From NCBI GenBank assembly GCA_025352065.1, contig JANXUC010000090.1, forward strand, positions 1-64,000: 64,000 bases of DNA, written 5' to 3'. This DNA is from Acidobacteriaceae bacterium (GTDB lineage: Bacteria > Acidobacteriota > Terriglobia > Terriglobales > Acidobacteriaceae). Under the pieces are notes generated by a model. The model saw only the letters and a list, made by a program, of their open reading frames with translations. It did no database searches and had not been told where the DNA came from. Below are positions 19,692-28,364 of this stretch, piece after piece. Position numbers and translations under genes: made by a program. How positions within the stretch are numbered: the first letter of the stretch is position 1; each line of letters opens with the position of its first letter.

Positions 19692-19710
19692 CACTATACA
19701 AGTCAATCGC

Positions 19711-20409
19711 TTACGCCAGGTCGAATAGCAGGATTTCTGCATCCGCGTTGGACTTAATCTCCAACTTCGGTTCATCGCTAACCGAAGCTCCGTCCCCTTG
19801 CTTCATGGCGTGGCCGTTCAGCTCAACTGCGCCGTTAGCCACCTGGAGCCAAGCGGAACGTCCCGCGGCCAGCGTATGCTGCACCTTCTCGCCCGGTTTC
19901 AGCAAACTGACGTAGAGACTGGCGTCCGCGTGAATGCTGACCGCTCCATCGCGTTCATCGGGCGCGGCGATTACGCGGAGCTTGCCTTGCTTCTCACTCG
20001 CTGGAAACGTCTTTTGCTCATAGCCGGGAGCGACGTTGCGCTGGTTCGGCATGATCCAGATTTGGAGCAAGTGGACGTCTTCGGTTTTAGAGTGGTTGAA
20101 CTCGCTGTGCAGGATGCCTGTACCAGCGGACATCCGTTGAGCGTCTCCCGGACGAATGATGGAGCCCGTTCCGAGGCTGTCTTTGTGTTCCAGCGCGCCT
20201 TCGAGAACGTAGGTGATGATTTCCATATTGTCGTGGGGATGGGTGCCAAAGCCCTGGCCCGGCGCGACCCAGTCCTCATTGATGACGCGAAGGGACCGGA
20301 AATGCACGTGTTTGGAATCGTGATACGTGTTGAAGGAAAATGTATGACGGGTCTTAAGCCAGCGGTGATCGGCCCCGCCGCGTTCTTCACTGGGGCGCAG
20401 AGTAATCAT
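19711..20409 (-). CDS. Pirin-family bicupin protein (YhhW-like)
   Basis: Pirins are iron-binding bicupins; bacterial YhhW-type members can act as quercetin 2,3-dioxygenases, though the true substrate is mostly unknown. The metal motif GFGTHPHDNMEIITYVLEG carries two His and a Glu, and a further His lies in ILHSEFNHS. The chosen ATG gives 232 residues (MITLRPSEERGG), is preceded by AGGAG at good spacing and matches the usual pirin start; a longer frame of 52 more residues does not look like the family. No neighbours suggest a pathway. Confidence 0.9.
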   Translation of the reverse strand: MITLRPSEERGGADHRWLKTRHTFSFNTYHDSKHVHFRSLRVINEDWVAPGQGFGTHPHDNMEIITYVLEGALEHKDSLGTGSIIRPGDAQRMSAGTGILHSEFNHSKTEDVHLLQIWIMPNQRNVAPGYEQKTFPASEKQGKLRVIAAPDERDGAVSIHADASLYVSLLKPGEKVQHTLAAGRSAWLQVANGAVELNGHAMKQGDGASVSDEPKLEIKSNADAEILLFDLA

Positions 20410-20584
20410 GAATGTCTCCTGGCAAGTGATATCTAGTAGTGCGCTATCGAAGTAGTTAAAGACCAGTTTTGGATGCGGAGAGGTTAGGAAAGATTCAGAG
20501 GGTGGAATCCACGTAGGCGGTACCTTGCCCCCACGCGAAGCGAAAAGATCAAACCTTGCGGACAAGAGTGTCCCGCCACATAGG

Positions 20585-20959
20585 CTATCTCTTCTTGTCG
20601 GACTTCTTGGAGTCGGAACGGGCCACGGACGGAGCCGCCGCTTTGGCTGGAGTCTTCGTCTCCGATTTTGTCTCCGATTTTGTCTCCGTCTTCGGTTCAG
20701 ACTTAGTTTCGGATTTCGACTCGGTCTTGCTCTCAGCTTTATCGCTGCTGCCGCCGTCGCTGGCGGGTCGGGACGAGCCGCTCTTGGCGTAGTCGGTGAC
20801 GTACCATCCGCTGCCCTTGAATTGGATGGCAGGGGCGGAAACCATCTGCTCGACTTTGCCCTTGCATTTGGGGCATTTCGTAATTGCGGGGTCGGAGAAT
20901 TTAACGATCCGCTCGAAGCGGTGGCCGCACTTGGTGCATTCGTATTCGTAAAGAGGCAT
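20585..20959 (-). CDS. FmdB-type zinc-ribbon protein with charged tail
   Basis: The N-terminus is the FmdB regulatory zinc ribbon: MPLYEYECTKCGHRFE, then CPKCKGKVE, giving two CxxC pairs. The rest of the 124 residues is a low-complexity tail of alternating Lys, Ser, Glu and Thr (KTESKSETKSEPKTETK), encoded by a visibly repetitive stretch near 20660-20740. FmdB-like proteins are small putative regulators with poorly defined roles. The start is set at the canonical MPLYEY, although the frame is open for 21 codons more. Confidence 0.88.
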   Translation of the reverse strand: MPLYEYECTKCGHRFERIVKFSDPAITKCPKCKGKVEQMVSAPAIQFKGSGWYVTDYAKSGSSRPASDGGSSDKAESKTESKSETKSEPKTETKSETKSETKTPAKAAAPSVARSDSKKSDKKR

Positions 20960-21040
20960 TCGTACGATTGTATAGGCTGCGCCGGTTACGTCAATCTGGG
21001 GAGGGTTGTAGCTAAGAGCCAAAGGCTAAGAGCTCAAGGC

Positions 21041-21066
21041 CTGACAGGCAGGCGCCTGTAGCTACG
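21041..21066. repeat. Palindromic spacer repeat (ACAGGC..GCCTGT family), copy 1
   Basis: Core arms ACAGGC and GCCTGT around a 4-base loop, followed by a GCTACGT tail shared with the copies near 44.6, 52.6 and 62.5 kb. It lies just upstream of rsmI. Confidence 0.7.
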
Positions 21067-21088
21067 TCGACTCTGCTAGACTCCGGCC

Positions 21089-21946
21089 ATGCATGGGCCA
21101 GTCACAGTTCCGGGAACGCTTTACGTGGTGGCAACTCCGATCGGAAACTTGCAGGACATCACTCTGCGCGCGCTGGCTGTGCTGAAAGAAGTTGACTCCA
21201 TTGCCTGCGAGGACACGCGGCAGACACGGAAACTGCTTGACCATTACGGCATTACGACGCGGATGGTCAGCTATCACGAGCACAATGAGCAAGAACGCGC
21301 CGTCGAACTCATCGAAGAATTGAAACAGGGGCGGCGGGTGGCGGTGGTCACCGATGCAGGTATGCCCGGCATTTCTGACCCCGGGTATCGCATGATTACT
21401 TTGGCGATTGAACAGGGTGTTCCGGTGGTCCCGATTCCGGGCGCGTCAGCGTTCTTGTCGGCGCTGGTGGCGAGTGGACTGCCGACGGATGCGTTTCGTT
21501 TTGGGGGATTCCTGCCTTCGAAGCGAGGTCAGCGGCGTAGCGTTTTGGAAGGGCTGCTGGGTGCGACGGAAACCCAGGTTTTTTATGAAGCCCCGCATCG
21601 CTTGCTGGAAACGCTGGAGGATGTGGTCGAAACTCTTGGTGCCACGCGCTATGTAGTGGTCGCGCGCGAAGTGACCAAATTGCATGAAGAATTTCTGCGA
21701 GGCCCGGCCGAGAAGGTTCTGGCTGATCTCGCCTCTCGCGATGAAGTTCGCGGGGAGATTACCCTCCTTATTGCGAAGGCAGACGAGGCTGCTGAGCCCG
21801 TTGCAAAGAAGAAGGGAATTCACGACCGGCTCGAAAAAATTATGCGGGAAGAGTCTCTTGACGAAAAAACCGCGCTGAAGAAAGTGGCCAAAGAGTTTGG
21901 ATTGTCGAAGAGTGAAGCTTACCGGCGGTTGCAGCGGGAGAAGTAG
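21089..21946 (+). CDS. rsmI: 16S rRNA (cytidine-1402-2'-O)-methyltransferase
   Basis: RsmI methylates the 2'-O of C1402 in 16S rRNA using S-adenosylmethionine. The tetrapyrrole-methylase-type fold is marked by LYVVATPIGNLQDITLRAL, ACEDTRQTRKLL, VTDAGMPGISDPGY and PIPGASAFLSAL. The 285-residue length is normal. The C-terminus is a Lys/Glu-rich helical region ending with LSKSEAYRRLQREK, which resembles a small helix-turn-helix seen in many family members. It stands alone on the plus strand between minus-strand fmdB-like and yqeY genes. Confidence 0.96.
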   Translation: MHGPVTVPGTLYVVATPIGNLQDITLRALAVLKEVDSIACEDTRQTRKLLDHYGITTRMVSYHEHNEQERAVELIEELKQGRRVAVVTDAGMPGISDPGYRMITLAIEQGVPVVPIPGASAFLSALVASGLPTDAFRFGGFLPSKRGQRRSVLEGLLGATETQVFYEAPHRLLETLEDVVETLGATRYVVVAREVTKLHEEFLRGPAEKVLADLASRDEVRGEITLLIAKADEAAEPVAKKKGIHDRLEKIMREESLDEKTALKKVAKEFGLSKSEAYRRLQREK

Positions 21947-21949
21947 CCA

Positions 21950-22173
21950 ATGGGCTTGGTTCCAGCTAGGCCGGAATATTGCTTGGACGACCACGCTAAG
22001 AGCAATGCCGAGGCCCGCCAGGACAGCAATTGGGTCAGCTACGAACAAAACCACCCAAGCGGGCGCTAGAACCGCATGGCCCAAATCCAGAAAACGAGGC
22101 GAGAAAAACCGACAACTCCCGCTGCGACGGAAAGGGTGCCAACTAGCAGCTGTTCGCGGAGTCCTTTTCCCAT
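21950..22173 (-). other. Possible decayed small membrane protein
   Basis: The 260-base gap between rsmI and yqeY contains, on the minus strand, an ATG preceded by GAGGA (MGKGLREQLLVGTLSVAAG) that stops after 35 codons at 22066. A second frame then gives a long hydrophobic stretch (APAWVVLFVADPIAVLAGLG). The two pieces could be one membrane protein broken by a frameshift. The call rests only on hydrophobicity and could be chance. Confidence 0.25.
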
Positions 22174-22209
22174 GTGTCATATCCTCAAAGTTGAGCGACG
22201 GAAATCCAG

Positions 22210-22668
22210 TTATTTCCCCGCCAGCTCTCTCTTCACAATCTCGCTCACCAGCTTGCCATCAACCCTAAGCCCTGCGGCGTTGAAGCGCGCCATCGCATTC
22301 TTCATCACGTTGCCCATGTCCTTCATCGTCGGAGCACCCATCTCCGTGATTGCAGCGCGCACTCCGGCCGCGACATCCTCTTCCGACGCGGCTTTAGGCA
22401 AGTAAGCCTCAATCAAAACAATCTCGGCTGCCTCCTTATCCGCCATTTCCTGGCGCCCGCCTTTTTCAAACTGCTCGACGGAATCTTTCCTCTGTTTGAT
22501 CAGAGTTTGCAGAATTTGCTGCGCTTCTTTGTCATCCAACGGCGCCATCTTCTCGATTTCTTTGTTTTTGAGCGCGCTTTTGGCCATGCGCAGGGTGGAA
22601 AGGCGGGCTTCAGCACGCGCCTTCATAGCTTCAACGATATCTTTTTGGATTTGCTCGACTAGGCTCAT
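22210..22668 (-). CDS. yqeY: GatB/YqeY-domain protein
   Basis: YqeY is a small helical protein whose fold matches the tail domain of the GatB amidotransferase subunit; its role in tRNA metabolism is presumed but unproven. The 152 residues contain the usual blocks LRMAKSALKNKEIEK, LIKQRKDSVEQFEKGGR, EAYLPK, and a C-terminal MGNVMKNAMARFNAAG. No partner gat genes are near. ATG start at 22668. Confidence 0.93.
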   Translation of the reverse strand: MSLVEQIQKDIVEAMKARAEARLSTLRMAKSALKNKEIEKMAPLDDKEAQQILQTLIKQRKDSVEQFEKGGRQEMADKEAAEIVLIEAYLPKAASEEDVAAGVRAAITEMGAPTMKDMGNVMKNAMARFNAAGLRVDGKLVSEIVKRELAGK

Positions 22669-22788
22669 TGTTTTGTCATTATAAGGTTGAATGCGCCTAA
22701 TCCGAAAAACAGGTCGTATCCAGCGATTCCAGCCTGCTTTTCTGGACTAAACTAGACGTTTGGACTTTACTACTCGCGAGGACTCATT

Positions 22789-23982
22789 ATGCTGCGCAAA
22801 ACACGATTGTTCACCCCGGGACCGACCCCTCTCCTGCCTGCCGCTCAGCAGGCGATGGCTTTCTACGACATGCATCACCGAACAGCGGATTTTCGCGCGC
22901 TGCTCACACGCACTTTGGCCGATCTGAAAGAGTTTATTGGCACCAAGAACGATATTTTGATTCTGGCCTCTTCCGGAACAGGCGCGATGGAAGCCTCCGT
23001 ATCCAATCTGACGTCGCCGGGCGACAAAGTTTTGGTCCTCACCGCAGGCAAGTTTGGTGAGCGCTGGACTGGTCTCGCAAAGGCCTATGGTTGCGCGGTC
23101 GAAGTTCTGAGCGCTCCCTATGGCGAAACGTTTTCACTGGACGAAGTGAAATCGAAGATTTCTGGCGCGAAAGTCGTCTACATGCAGGGCACGGAAACCT
23201 CGACCGGCGCGCGGCACGATGTGCAAGGGGTGGCAAAGCTCGTACGTGCAGAAACAGACTGCCTGCTGGTGGTCGACGCAATTACAGGCTTGGGCACCAC
23301 GCATTTCGATGTGGATGGTTGGGGCGTCGATTTCATTATCGGTGGATCGCAGAAGGCTCTGATGATTCCTCCCGGACTGGCGTATTGCGCCGTTAGCGAG
23401 AAGGCTTGGCAGCGCATGGAGACTGCGAAAAATCCTCGCTTCTACTTTGACCTGCGAAAAGAGCGGAAGTCGCAAGTAAAGGGCGAGACGGCCTACACCC
23501 CCGCAACCACTTTGATTGCGGGTATGGGTGCTGCGCTGACTCACATCCGACAGATGGGCAATGGAGATTTGGTGGAAGGTCGCAAGGCGCTAATCGACAG
23601 CGCGGAAATGTGTGCGGAACTCACGCGGGTGGCGGCAACGGCCCTTGGCTTGAAGTTGTTTGCGGCAAAATTTCCGGCGGCGGCAGTTACGGCGATCACA
23701 GTCCCGGAAAACATCGATTCCAGCGCTCTGGTGAAGGATTTCCGCGAATCATTTGGCGCCGTCGTGGCCAACGGGCAGGGCGAAATGAAGGGCAAACTCA
23801 TCCGCGTCGCGCACCTGGGCTACTACGACTATCTCGACACGGTGGCTTTCGCGGCAGGTTTGGAGCAGGTGCTGAGCCGCGCGGGAGCTCCGGTAGTTTT
23901 TGGTACAGCAGTGAAGGCAGTGCAGGAAGCCTACGCCCGCAAAACGGCAGCCAAGCCCGAGTTGGCCGGCGTCAAGAGCTAA
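22789..23982 (+). CDS. Class V aminotransferase (alanine-glyoxylate/serine-pyruvate type)
   Basis: This is a PLP enzyme of 397 residues. The N-terminal FTPGPTPLLPAAQQAM is typical of the AGXT-like branch. The PLP Lys lies in GGSQKALMIPPGL (about 189), with VVDAITGLGTTHFDVD supplying the PLP-binding Asp region. Family members convert serine, alanine, glyoxylate or hydroxypyruvate. It lies 1.3 kb upstream of serA on the same strand, with one exported-protein gene between. In several bacteria an AGXT-like enzyme paired with SerA substitutes for SerC, so a role in serine synthesis is a reasonable inference, not a demonstration. Confidence 0.9.
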   Translation: MLRKTRLFTPGPTPLLPAAQQAMAFYDMHHRTADFRALLTRTLADLKEFIGTKNDILILASSGTGAMEASVSNLTSPGDKVLVLTAGKFGERWTGLAKAYGCAVEVLSAPYGETFSLDEVKSKISGAKVVYMQGTETSTGARHDVQGVAKLVRAETDCLLVVDAITGLGTTHFDVDGWGVDFIIGGSQKALMIPPGLAYCAVSEKAWQRMETAKNPRFYFDLRKERKSQVKGETAYTPATTLIAGMGAALTHIRQMGNGDLVEGRKALIDSAEMCAELTRVAATALGLKLFAAKFPAAAVTAITVPENIDSSALVKDFRESFGAVVANGQGEMKGKLIRVAHLGYYDYLDTVAFAAGLEQVLSRAGAPVVFGTAVKAVQEAYARKTAAKPELAGVKS

Positions 23983-24011
23983 AGCGTTGATTGCATTTTA
24001 AGAGAGGCAAT

Positions 24012-25163
24012 ATGAGATCCCAGAAATCTTTCGCAGTATTGGTTGCCGTTGTTATTGGTTGCAGCGTTTCCAGCCAAGCCGACTTCAAGTACACGGAAAG
24101 CAGCAAGATGACAGGCGGCGCAATGATGGGCGCGGTCAAATTCCTTGGCGCCTTTAGCAAGGATGCCCGACAAGCGACCGCTCCGCAAATCAGCTCGAGG
24201 GCGGTCAAGGGCAGCCGCTTTCGTGAGGAACACGCCGACGGCACGGTTGAAATCATCGACCTTGATGGGCGGCGTTTCATCAACATCAATTCCAAAGAAA
24301 AAACTTATACCATCCTGACTTTTGAGCAAATGAAGCAGCAGATGTTAAAAGCCCAGCAACGCATGAAGGAGGAGCAGGCAAAGCAAGCGGGCCAGCATCC
24401 GAATTCGAATCTGAAAATCACGCCGAAGATTGAAAGCTCGGAGACGGGTGCGACTCGAAATATTCTGGGCCTGAACACAAAAGAAACCAAAGTAAAGATC
24501 GAAATGTTAATGGAATCCGACGATCCCAAGGCTAAGGGCCAGCAGATATCGACAGTGATGAACACGGATTCTTGGATTGCGTCCTCGGTTCCAGGCTATG
24601 ACGAAATTCGCCAGTTCTACGTCAAGATGGCGAAAGAAATGGACTGGGTCCCAGGCGCCGTGATGAGCGGCATGGCCAACAGCAACGTGCAAATCAGCAT
24701 GACGGAGCTCAAGAAAAACAACATCAAGCTGGGAGGGATGCCCCTCTTGCAGACAATGAGCATGACGCTGGGCGGGAACGGGATGCCTCCAGCCGATGCG
24801 AGTGGGCAGGCGCCCACATCGGCTCCTCCACCGCCTCCACTGGCGCAAAAGGAGGAACCCACCAGCGCGAAAGATGCTATCACGCAAAGTATTGCCGGCC
24901 ACTTTGGGCTGGGAGGCTTTGGCAAAAAGAAGAAGAAGGCAGAAGACCAGCCAGCAAGTCAGCCAGCGCCAACCGACACTTCGCAGCAAGCAGGTGCTTC
25001 GGGAAGCTCCGCAGCACCCGCAGGAACGCCCGGCGCTCTGATGGAAATGACAATTGAAGTAACTTCGTTTTCCAGCGTCGCTTTGGACGGGAGCTTATTT
25101 GATGTACCCGCAGGCTACGCGCAAGTCCAACCTGATCCAGATGCAAAACCGGGGAAACACTAA
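24012..25163 (+). CDS. Exported protein of unknown function with disordered Pro/Ala/Lys region
   Basis: The chosen ATG (MRSQKSFAVLVAVVIG) follows GAGAGG and begins a signal peptide ending about ...SQA; 383 residues. The first part has a beta-rich pattern (TVEIIDLDGRRFININSKEKTY), then a Gln/Lys-rich helix and repeated Met. Around residues 260-345 is a low-complexity region (SAPPPPPLAQ, GFGKKKKKAE), followed by a short C-terminal domain (MEMTIEVTSFSSVALDGS). It begins 29 bases after the aminotransferase stop, so it is likely cotranscribed. Many Acidobacteriota have similar proteins, but I do not recognise a named family. Confidence 0.75.
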   Translation: MRSQKSFAVLVAVVIGCSVSSQADFKYTESSKMTGGAMMGAVKFLGAFSKDARQATAPQISSRAVKGSRFREEHADGTVEIIDLDGRRFININSKEKTYTILTFEQMKQQMLKAQQRMKEEQAKQAGQHPNSNLKITPKIESSETGATRNILGLNTKETKVKIEMLMESDDPKAKGQQISTVMNTDSWIASSVPGYDEIRQFYVKMAKEMDWVPGAVMSGMANSNVQISMTELKKNNIKLGGMPLLQTMSMTLGGNGMPPADASGQAPTSAPPPPPLAQKEEPTSAKDAITQSIAGHFGLGGFGKKKKKAEDQPASQPAPTDTSQQAGASGSSAAPAGTPGALMEMTIEVTSFSSVALDGSLFDVPAGYAQVQPDPDAKPGKH

Positions 25164-25310
25164 AAGCCTTAAGTGGCGAGTACCGAGTAACCCTAAGGTA
25201 AAACAATTTGGATTCCTGAGTGGCGTTCCCGTCGAGAGCGCGGGCAGGACACGCCTAGCTCTTATCGCAACAAAACTCTTAACCTTAATTAAGGAAACAG
25301 GAAAATTCAC

Positions 25311-26903
25311 ATGAAGATCATAGTTGCCGAAAAAATTGCTGCAAGCGCCGTGGACCTGCTCCGAGAGCCAGGCTGGGAGATCATCACCGCTGACCAACTC
25401 AACGGAAAGCTAGCGCAGCAGCTGGAAACAGCCGATGCACTCATCGTGCGTTCAGCGGTGCAAGCTGATGCCGCTCTACTCGAACACGCCAAGCAGCTCC
25501 GCGTGATCGGACGCGCTGGCGTCGGCGTCGACAACATTGAACTCGACGCAGCCACGCGCAAAGGCATTGCGGTGATGAATACGCCGGGCGCGAACGCCGT
25601 TGCAGTAGCGGAGCATACGCTTGCTTTGATGCTCGCTATGGCGCGCCACCTGTGTCGTGCTAATGAAACAACTCATGCCGGGAAGTGGGAGAAAAAGTCG
25701 CTGCAGGGGGCCGAGCTGCGCGCTAAAACACTGGGAATCATCGGGCTGGGAAAAATTGGCCTCGAAGTAGCGCGGCGCGCCCGAGCTTTCGGCATGGAAG
25801 TTGTGGCACATGATCCTTACGTTTCCGCCGGAGTTGCGCAAGCCGAGAAGATTCGCATCGGTACCGTCGAAGAAGTCTACGCGGCAGCCGACTATCTAAG
25901 TTTGCACGTTGGCCTGACCAAGCAAACCGCGGGCATGATTAACGCTGACTCCATCCAGAAGATGAAGAAAGGCGTCCGCTTGGTGAACTGCGCCCGAGGA
26001 GAACTCATCATCGAAGCCGATCTTGCGCACGCAGTGCAATCTGGCCAAGTCGCTGGCGCAGCGCTCGATGTATTTGAGCAGGAACCGCCGAAAGGATCGC
26101 CACTACTGGGATTGGCCAATGTGATCCTGACCCCGCACGTCGCCGGGTCCACCAATGAAGCGCAAGAAGCGGTTGGAGTTCAGATCGCCCAGCAGGTCAA
26201 GGAATATTTGAAACATGGCGTGATCCAAAATGCCGTGAACGTGCCTTCCGTCTCGCACGAGGAATACGAAGAGATGGAGCCGTACATCGCGCTGGCAGAG
26301 CGCATGGGATCCTTCCTGGCTCAGGCTACGGACGGCAACGTGGAGGGCATCGCTCTGCAATACAAGGGCGAGTTGGCGGACTGGAAAACGGATTTGATCC
26401 GCAACGCAGTAATCATGGGCATCCTTAACCAGACGCTGGAAGAAAAGGCCAACGTTGTGAATGCGGCATCAGTGGCGTCGAGCCGCGGAATCGCAGTGCA
26501 TGAATCGCGCGGAGCCAAGGGCAAAGGCGGCGCTGGTAACGTTCTTTCGGTCACTTTGCAAACGAAATCCTCAGAGCGCAGCGTAAAGGGTGCCGTGCTG
26601 CGCGGGAAATCGCTGCGACTCCTCAGCGTCGATACGATTGATATTGAGGCTCCGTTGGGCGACAACCTTCTCTACCTTCGGAACAAAGACGTACCCGGCG
26701 TTATTGGGCAAGTCGGCACGATTCTGGGCAAGCACCAGATCAACATTGGAGATTTCTCCCTGGGCCGCAATGAAACGCCAATCGGGCAGGTACGCGAGGC
26801 GATTGCGGTAGTCCACGTCGATTCGCCCGTGCCGGAATCGGTGCTTACGGAATTGCGCAAGATGGATGCCGTGAAAGAAGCGAGGGCGATCCGGTTGTCC
26901 TGA
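25311..26903 (+). CDS. serA: D-3-phosphoglycerate dehydrogenase, long ACT-containing form
   Basis: SerA oxidises 3-phosphoglycerate to phosphohydroxypyruvate, the first step of serine synthesis. The NAD-binding motif GLGKIGLEVARRA, catalytic-region NCARGELI (Arg), DVFEQEPP (Glu) and LTPHVAGSTNEA (His) are in order. After residue about 320 come the allosteric-substrate-binding domain and a C-terminal ACT domain (DVPGVIGQVGTILGKHQINI). At 530 residues it is the long type found in many bacteria, usually serine-regulated. An aminotransferase upstream may supply the second step. Its start follows AAGGAAACAGG. Confidence 0.95.
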   Translation: MKIIVAEKIAASAVDLLREPGWEIITADQLNGKLAQQLETADALIVRSAVQADAALLEHAKQLRVIGRAGVGVDNIELDAATRKGIAVMNTPGANAVAVAEHTLALMLAMARHLCRANETTHAGKWEKKSLQGAELRAKTLGIIGLGKIGLEVARRARAFGMEVVAHDPYVSAGVAQAEKIRIGTVEEVYAAADYLSLHVGLTKQTAGMINADSIQKMKKGVRLVNCARGELIIEADLAHAVQSGQVAGAALDVFEQEPPKGSPLLGLANVILTPHVAGSTNEAQEAVGVQIAQQVKEYLKHGVIQNAVNVPSVSHEEYEEMEPYIALAERMGSFLAQATDGNVEGIALQYKGELADWKTDLIRNAVIMGILNQTLEEKANVVNAASVASSRGIAVHESRGAKGKGGAGNVLSVTLQTKSSERSVKGAVLRGKSLRLLSVDTIDIEAPLGDNLLYLRNKDVPGVIGQVGTILGKHQINIGDFSLGRNETPIGQVREAIAVVHVDSPVPESVLTELRKMDAVKEARAIRLS

Positions 26904-27045
26904 TCCTGCGTTTGCCAACGCTACATCTTGTAACTTCGTCTCCGGGCCAGCATCTCAAGTTTGGTGGTTGGAAACCGGCCCTCCTCCCGAGCAACTTTCC
27001 GGTTCGGACCAGTCAGGCCGTATCATTAGGAACGGAGCTTCTTGA

Positions 27046-27768
27046 ATGCACAATTGGCCTTTACCGCTGGCAGCGTTCGTCGCTGGCTTGATTTCGTTTC
27101 TGTCTCCCTGTGTGCTGCCGCTCGTGCCTGGCTACATCTCACTGATTTCCGGCGCGGCCATCGAGGATCTGAAAGTTCAAGACAGCCGTCTGATGCGCCG
27201 TGTCATGTTGCAGTCGGTGATGTTTATCCTGGGCTTCAGCGTTGTCTTCATCATGCTGGGAGCGGTTTCCAGCAGTGTCGGTCAATTGCTGGCACACTAT
27301 CGAACGGTTATCGCCAAGGTTGCTGGCATTGTAATTATTATCTTTGGGTTGCATCTCACGGGAATTTTTCGCATCAATGCTCTATATGCGGACAAGCGTC
27401 TGCACGGCGTCAAGGGTGGATCTTCGCCTTGGGGCGCTTTTGTAATCGGTTTCGCGTTTGCATTTGGCTGGACCCCCTGCGTAGGACCGATTCTTTCGGT
27501 GATCCTCACTTTTGCCGCCGAACAGGATACGGTTATGAAGGGCGTTTTACTGCTGGCTGTTTACTCGCTGGGCTTGGCTGTCCCGTTTTTGCTGACAGCA
27601 CTCGGGATTGAGCGTTTTGTTTCGTTCTACAAGCGGTTTCAGAAGCATATGCACATGCTGGAAGTTGCGAGTGGCGCCCTGTTGATCGCGCTGGGAGTCT
27701 TGCTCGTGATGGGGCGTTTGAGTATTATTTCCAGCTATTTCTCGTTCTTGAATAAGTTCGTGCTGTAA
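27046..27768 (+). CDS. ccdA: CcdA-type thiol-disulfide transporter
   Basis: CcdA carries reducing power from cytoplasmic thioredoxin across the inner membrane. The 240 residues form six or so membrane helices, and the two active cysteines are visible in SPCVLPLVPGY (helix 1) and GWTPCVGPIL (helix 4). The length is that of the stand-alone form without the DsbD periplasmic domains. The next two genes encode a membrane-anchored thioredoxin and a DsbD-alpha-like protein, all on the plus strand with gaps of 3 to 33 bases. This suggests one pathway for cytochrome c maturation or disulfide reduction. Confidence 0.94.
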   Translation: MHNWPLPLAAFVAGLISFLSPCVLPLVPGYISLISGAAIEDLKVQDSRLMRRVMLQSVMFILGFSVVFIMLGAVSSSVGQLLAHYRTVIAKVAGIVIIIFGLHLTGIFRINALYADKRLHGVKGGSSPWGAFVIGFAFAFGWTPCVGPILSVILTFAAEQDTVMKGVLLLAVYSLGLAVPFLLTALGIERFVSFYKRFQKHMHMLEVASGALLIALGVLLVMGRLSIISSYFSFLNKFVL

Positions 27769-27780
27769 GGAGTGAGGGTC

Positions 27781-28341
27781 GTGAAGCGTACATTCTTAGT
27801 TTTGGTTGCAATCCTGGCGGCAGTTGGACTCATGATTTTAGCCGCACATCGTGTGCAGTCAAGCTCAAAAAATGGCAGCCTCGGCGCCATGCGCGGAGCT
27901 CAGGCGCCCGATTTCACGCTCAAGACGCTGGATGGGAAGAGCTTGAAGCTCTCCGACCTGCGCGGCAAGGCCGTTCTGCTGAATTTCTGGGCCACATGGT
28001 GCGCTCCCTGCAAGATTGAGACTCCGTGGATTGTCGACCTGCAGAATCAGTACGGTGCACAAGGGCTGCAAGTGGTTGGCGTTTCCATGGACGACGAGAG
28101 CGAAACCGAGGGCATCAAGAAGTTTGCGCAGGAAATGCATGTGAATTACCCCATCCTCCGCGGTAGTGAGGACGTCGCCAGTGCCTACGGCGGCATGGAG
28201 TTTTTGCCCACGACGTTTTTTGTAGGGCGTGATGGCAATGTAACTGGTCGAATACTCGGGCTAAAGGCCCGCAGCGACTTGGAAGACAATGTGAAGAGGG
28301 CTCTAGCTACAGCACCAAGCAGTCAGACCGCACAGCGCTAA
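27781..28341 (+). CDS. TlpA/ResA-like membrane-anchored thioredoxin
   Basis: The protein has an N-terminal signal anchor (FLVLVAILAAVGLMILAA) and a thioredoxin fold of the TlpA/ResA branch with active site WATWCAPCK at about residues 75-83. The core begins APDFTLKTLDGKSLKLSDL. GTG at 27781 is preceded by AAGGAG at about 8 bases; GTG at 27772 lies inside that site and is less likely. It is immediately downstream of ccdA, which can re-reduce it from the periplasmic side of the membrane. A periplasmic reductase role in cytochrome c haem attachment is typical. Confidence 0.92.
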   Translation: MKRTFLVLVAILAAVGLMILAAHRVQSSSKNGSLGAMRGAQAPDFTLKTLDGKSLKLSDLRGKAVLLNFWATWCAPCKIETPWIVDLQNQYGAQGLQVVGVSMDDESETEGIKKFAQEMHVNYPILRGSEDVASAYGGMEFLPTTFFVGRDGNVTGRILGLKARSDLEDNVKRALATAPSSQTAQR

Positions 28342-28364
28342 CGCGATAGCGGCAAAGAAGGTAA

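Noticed and set aside
25164-25310. Regulatory RNA before serA
   Set aside because: No T-box, serine-type aptamer or strong hairpin was recognised; only an ordinary ribosome site.
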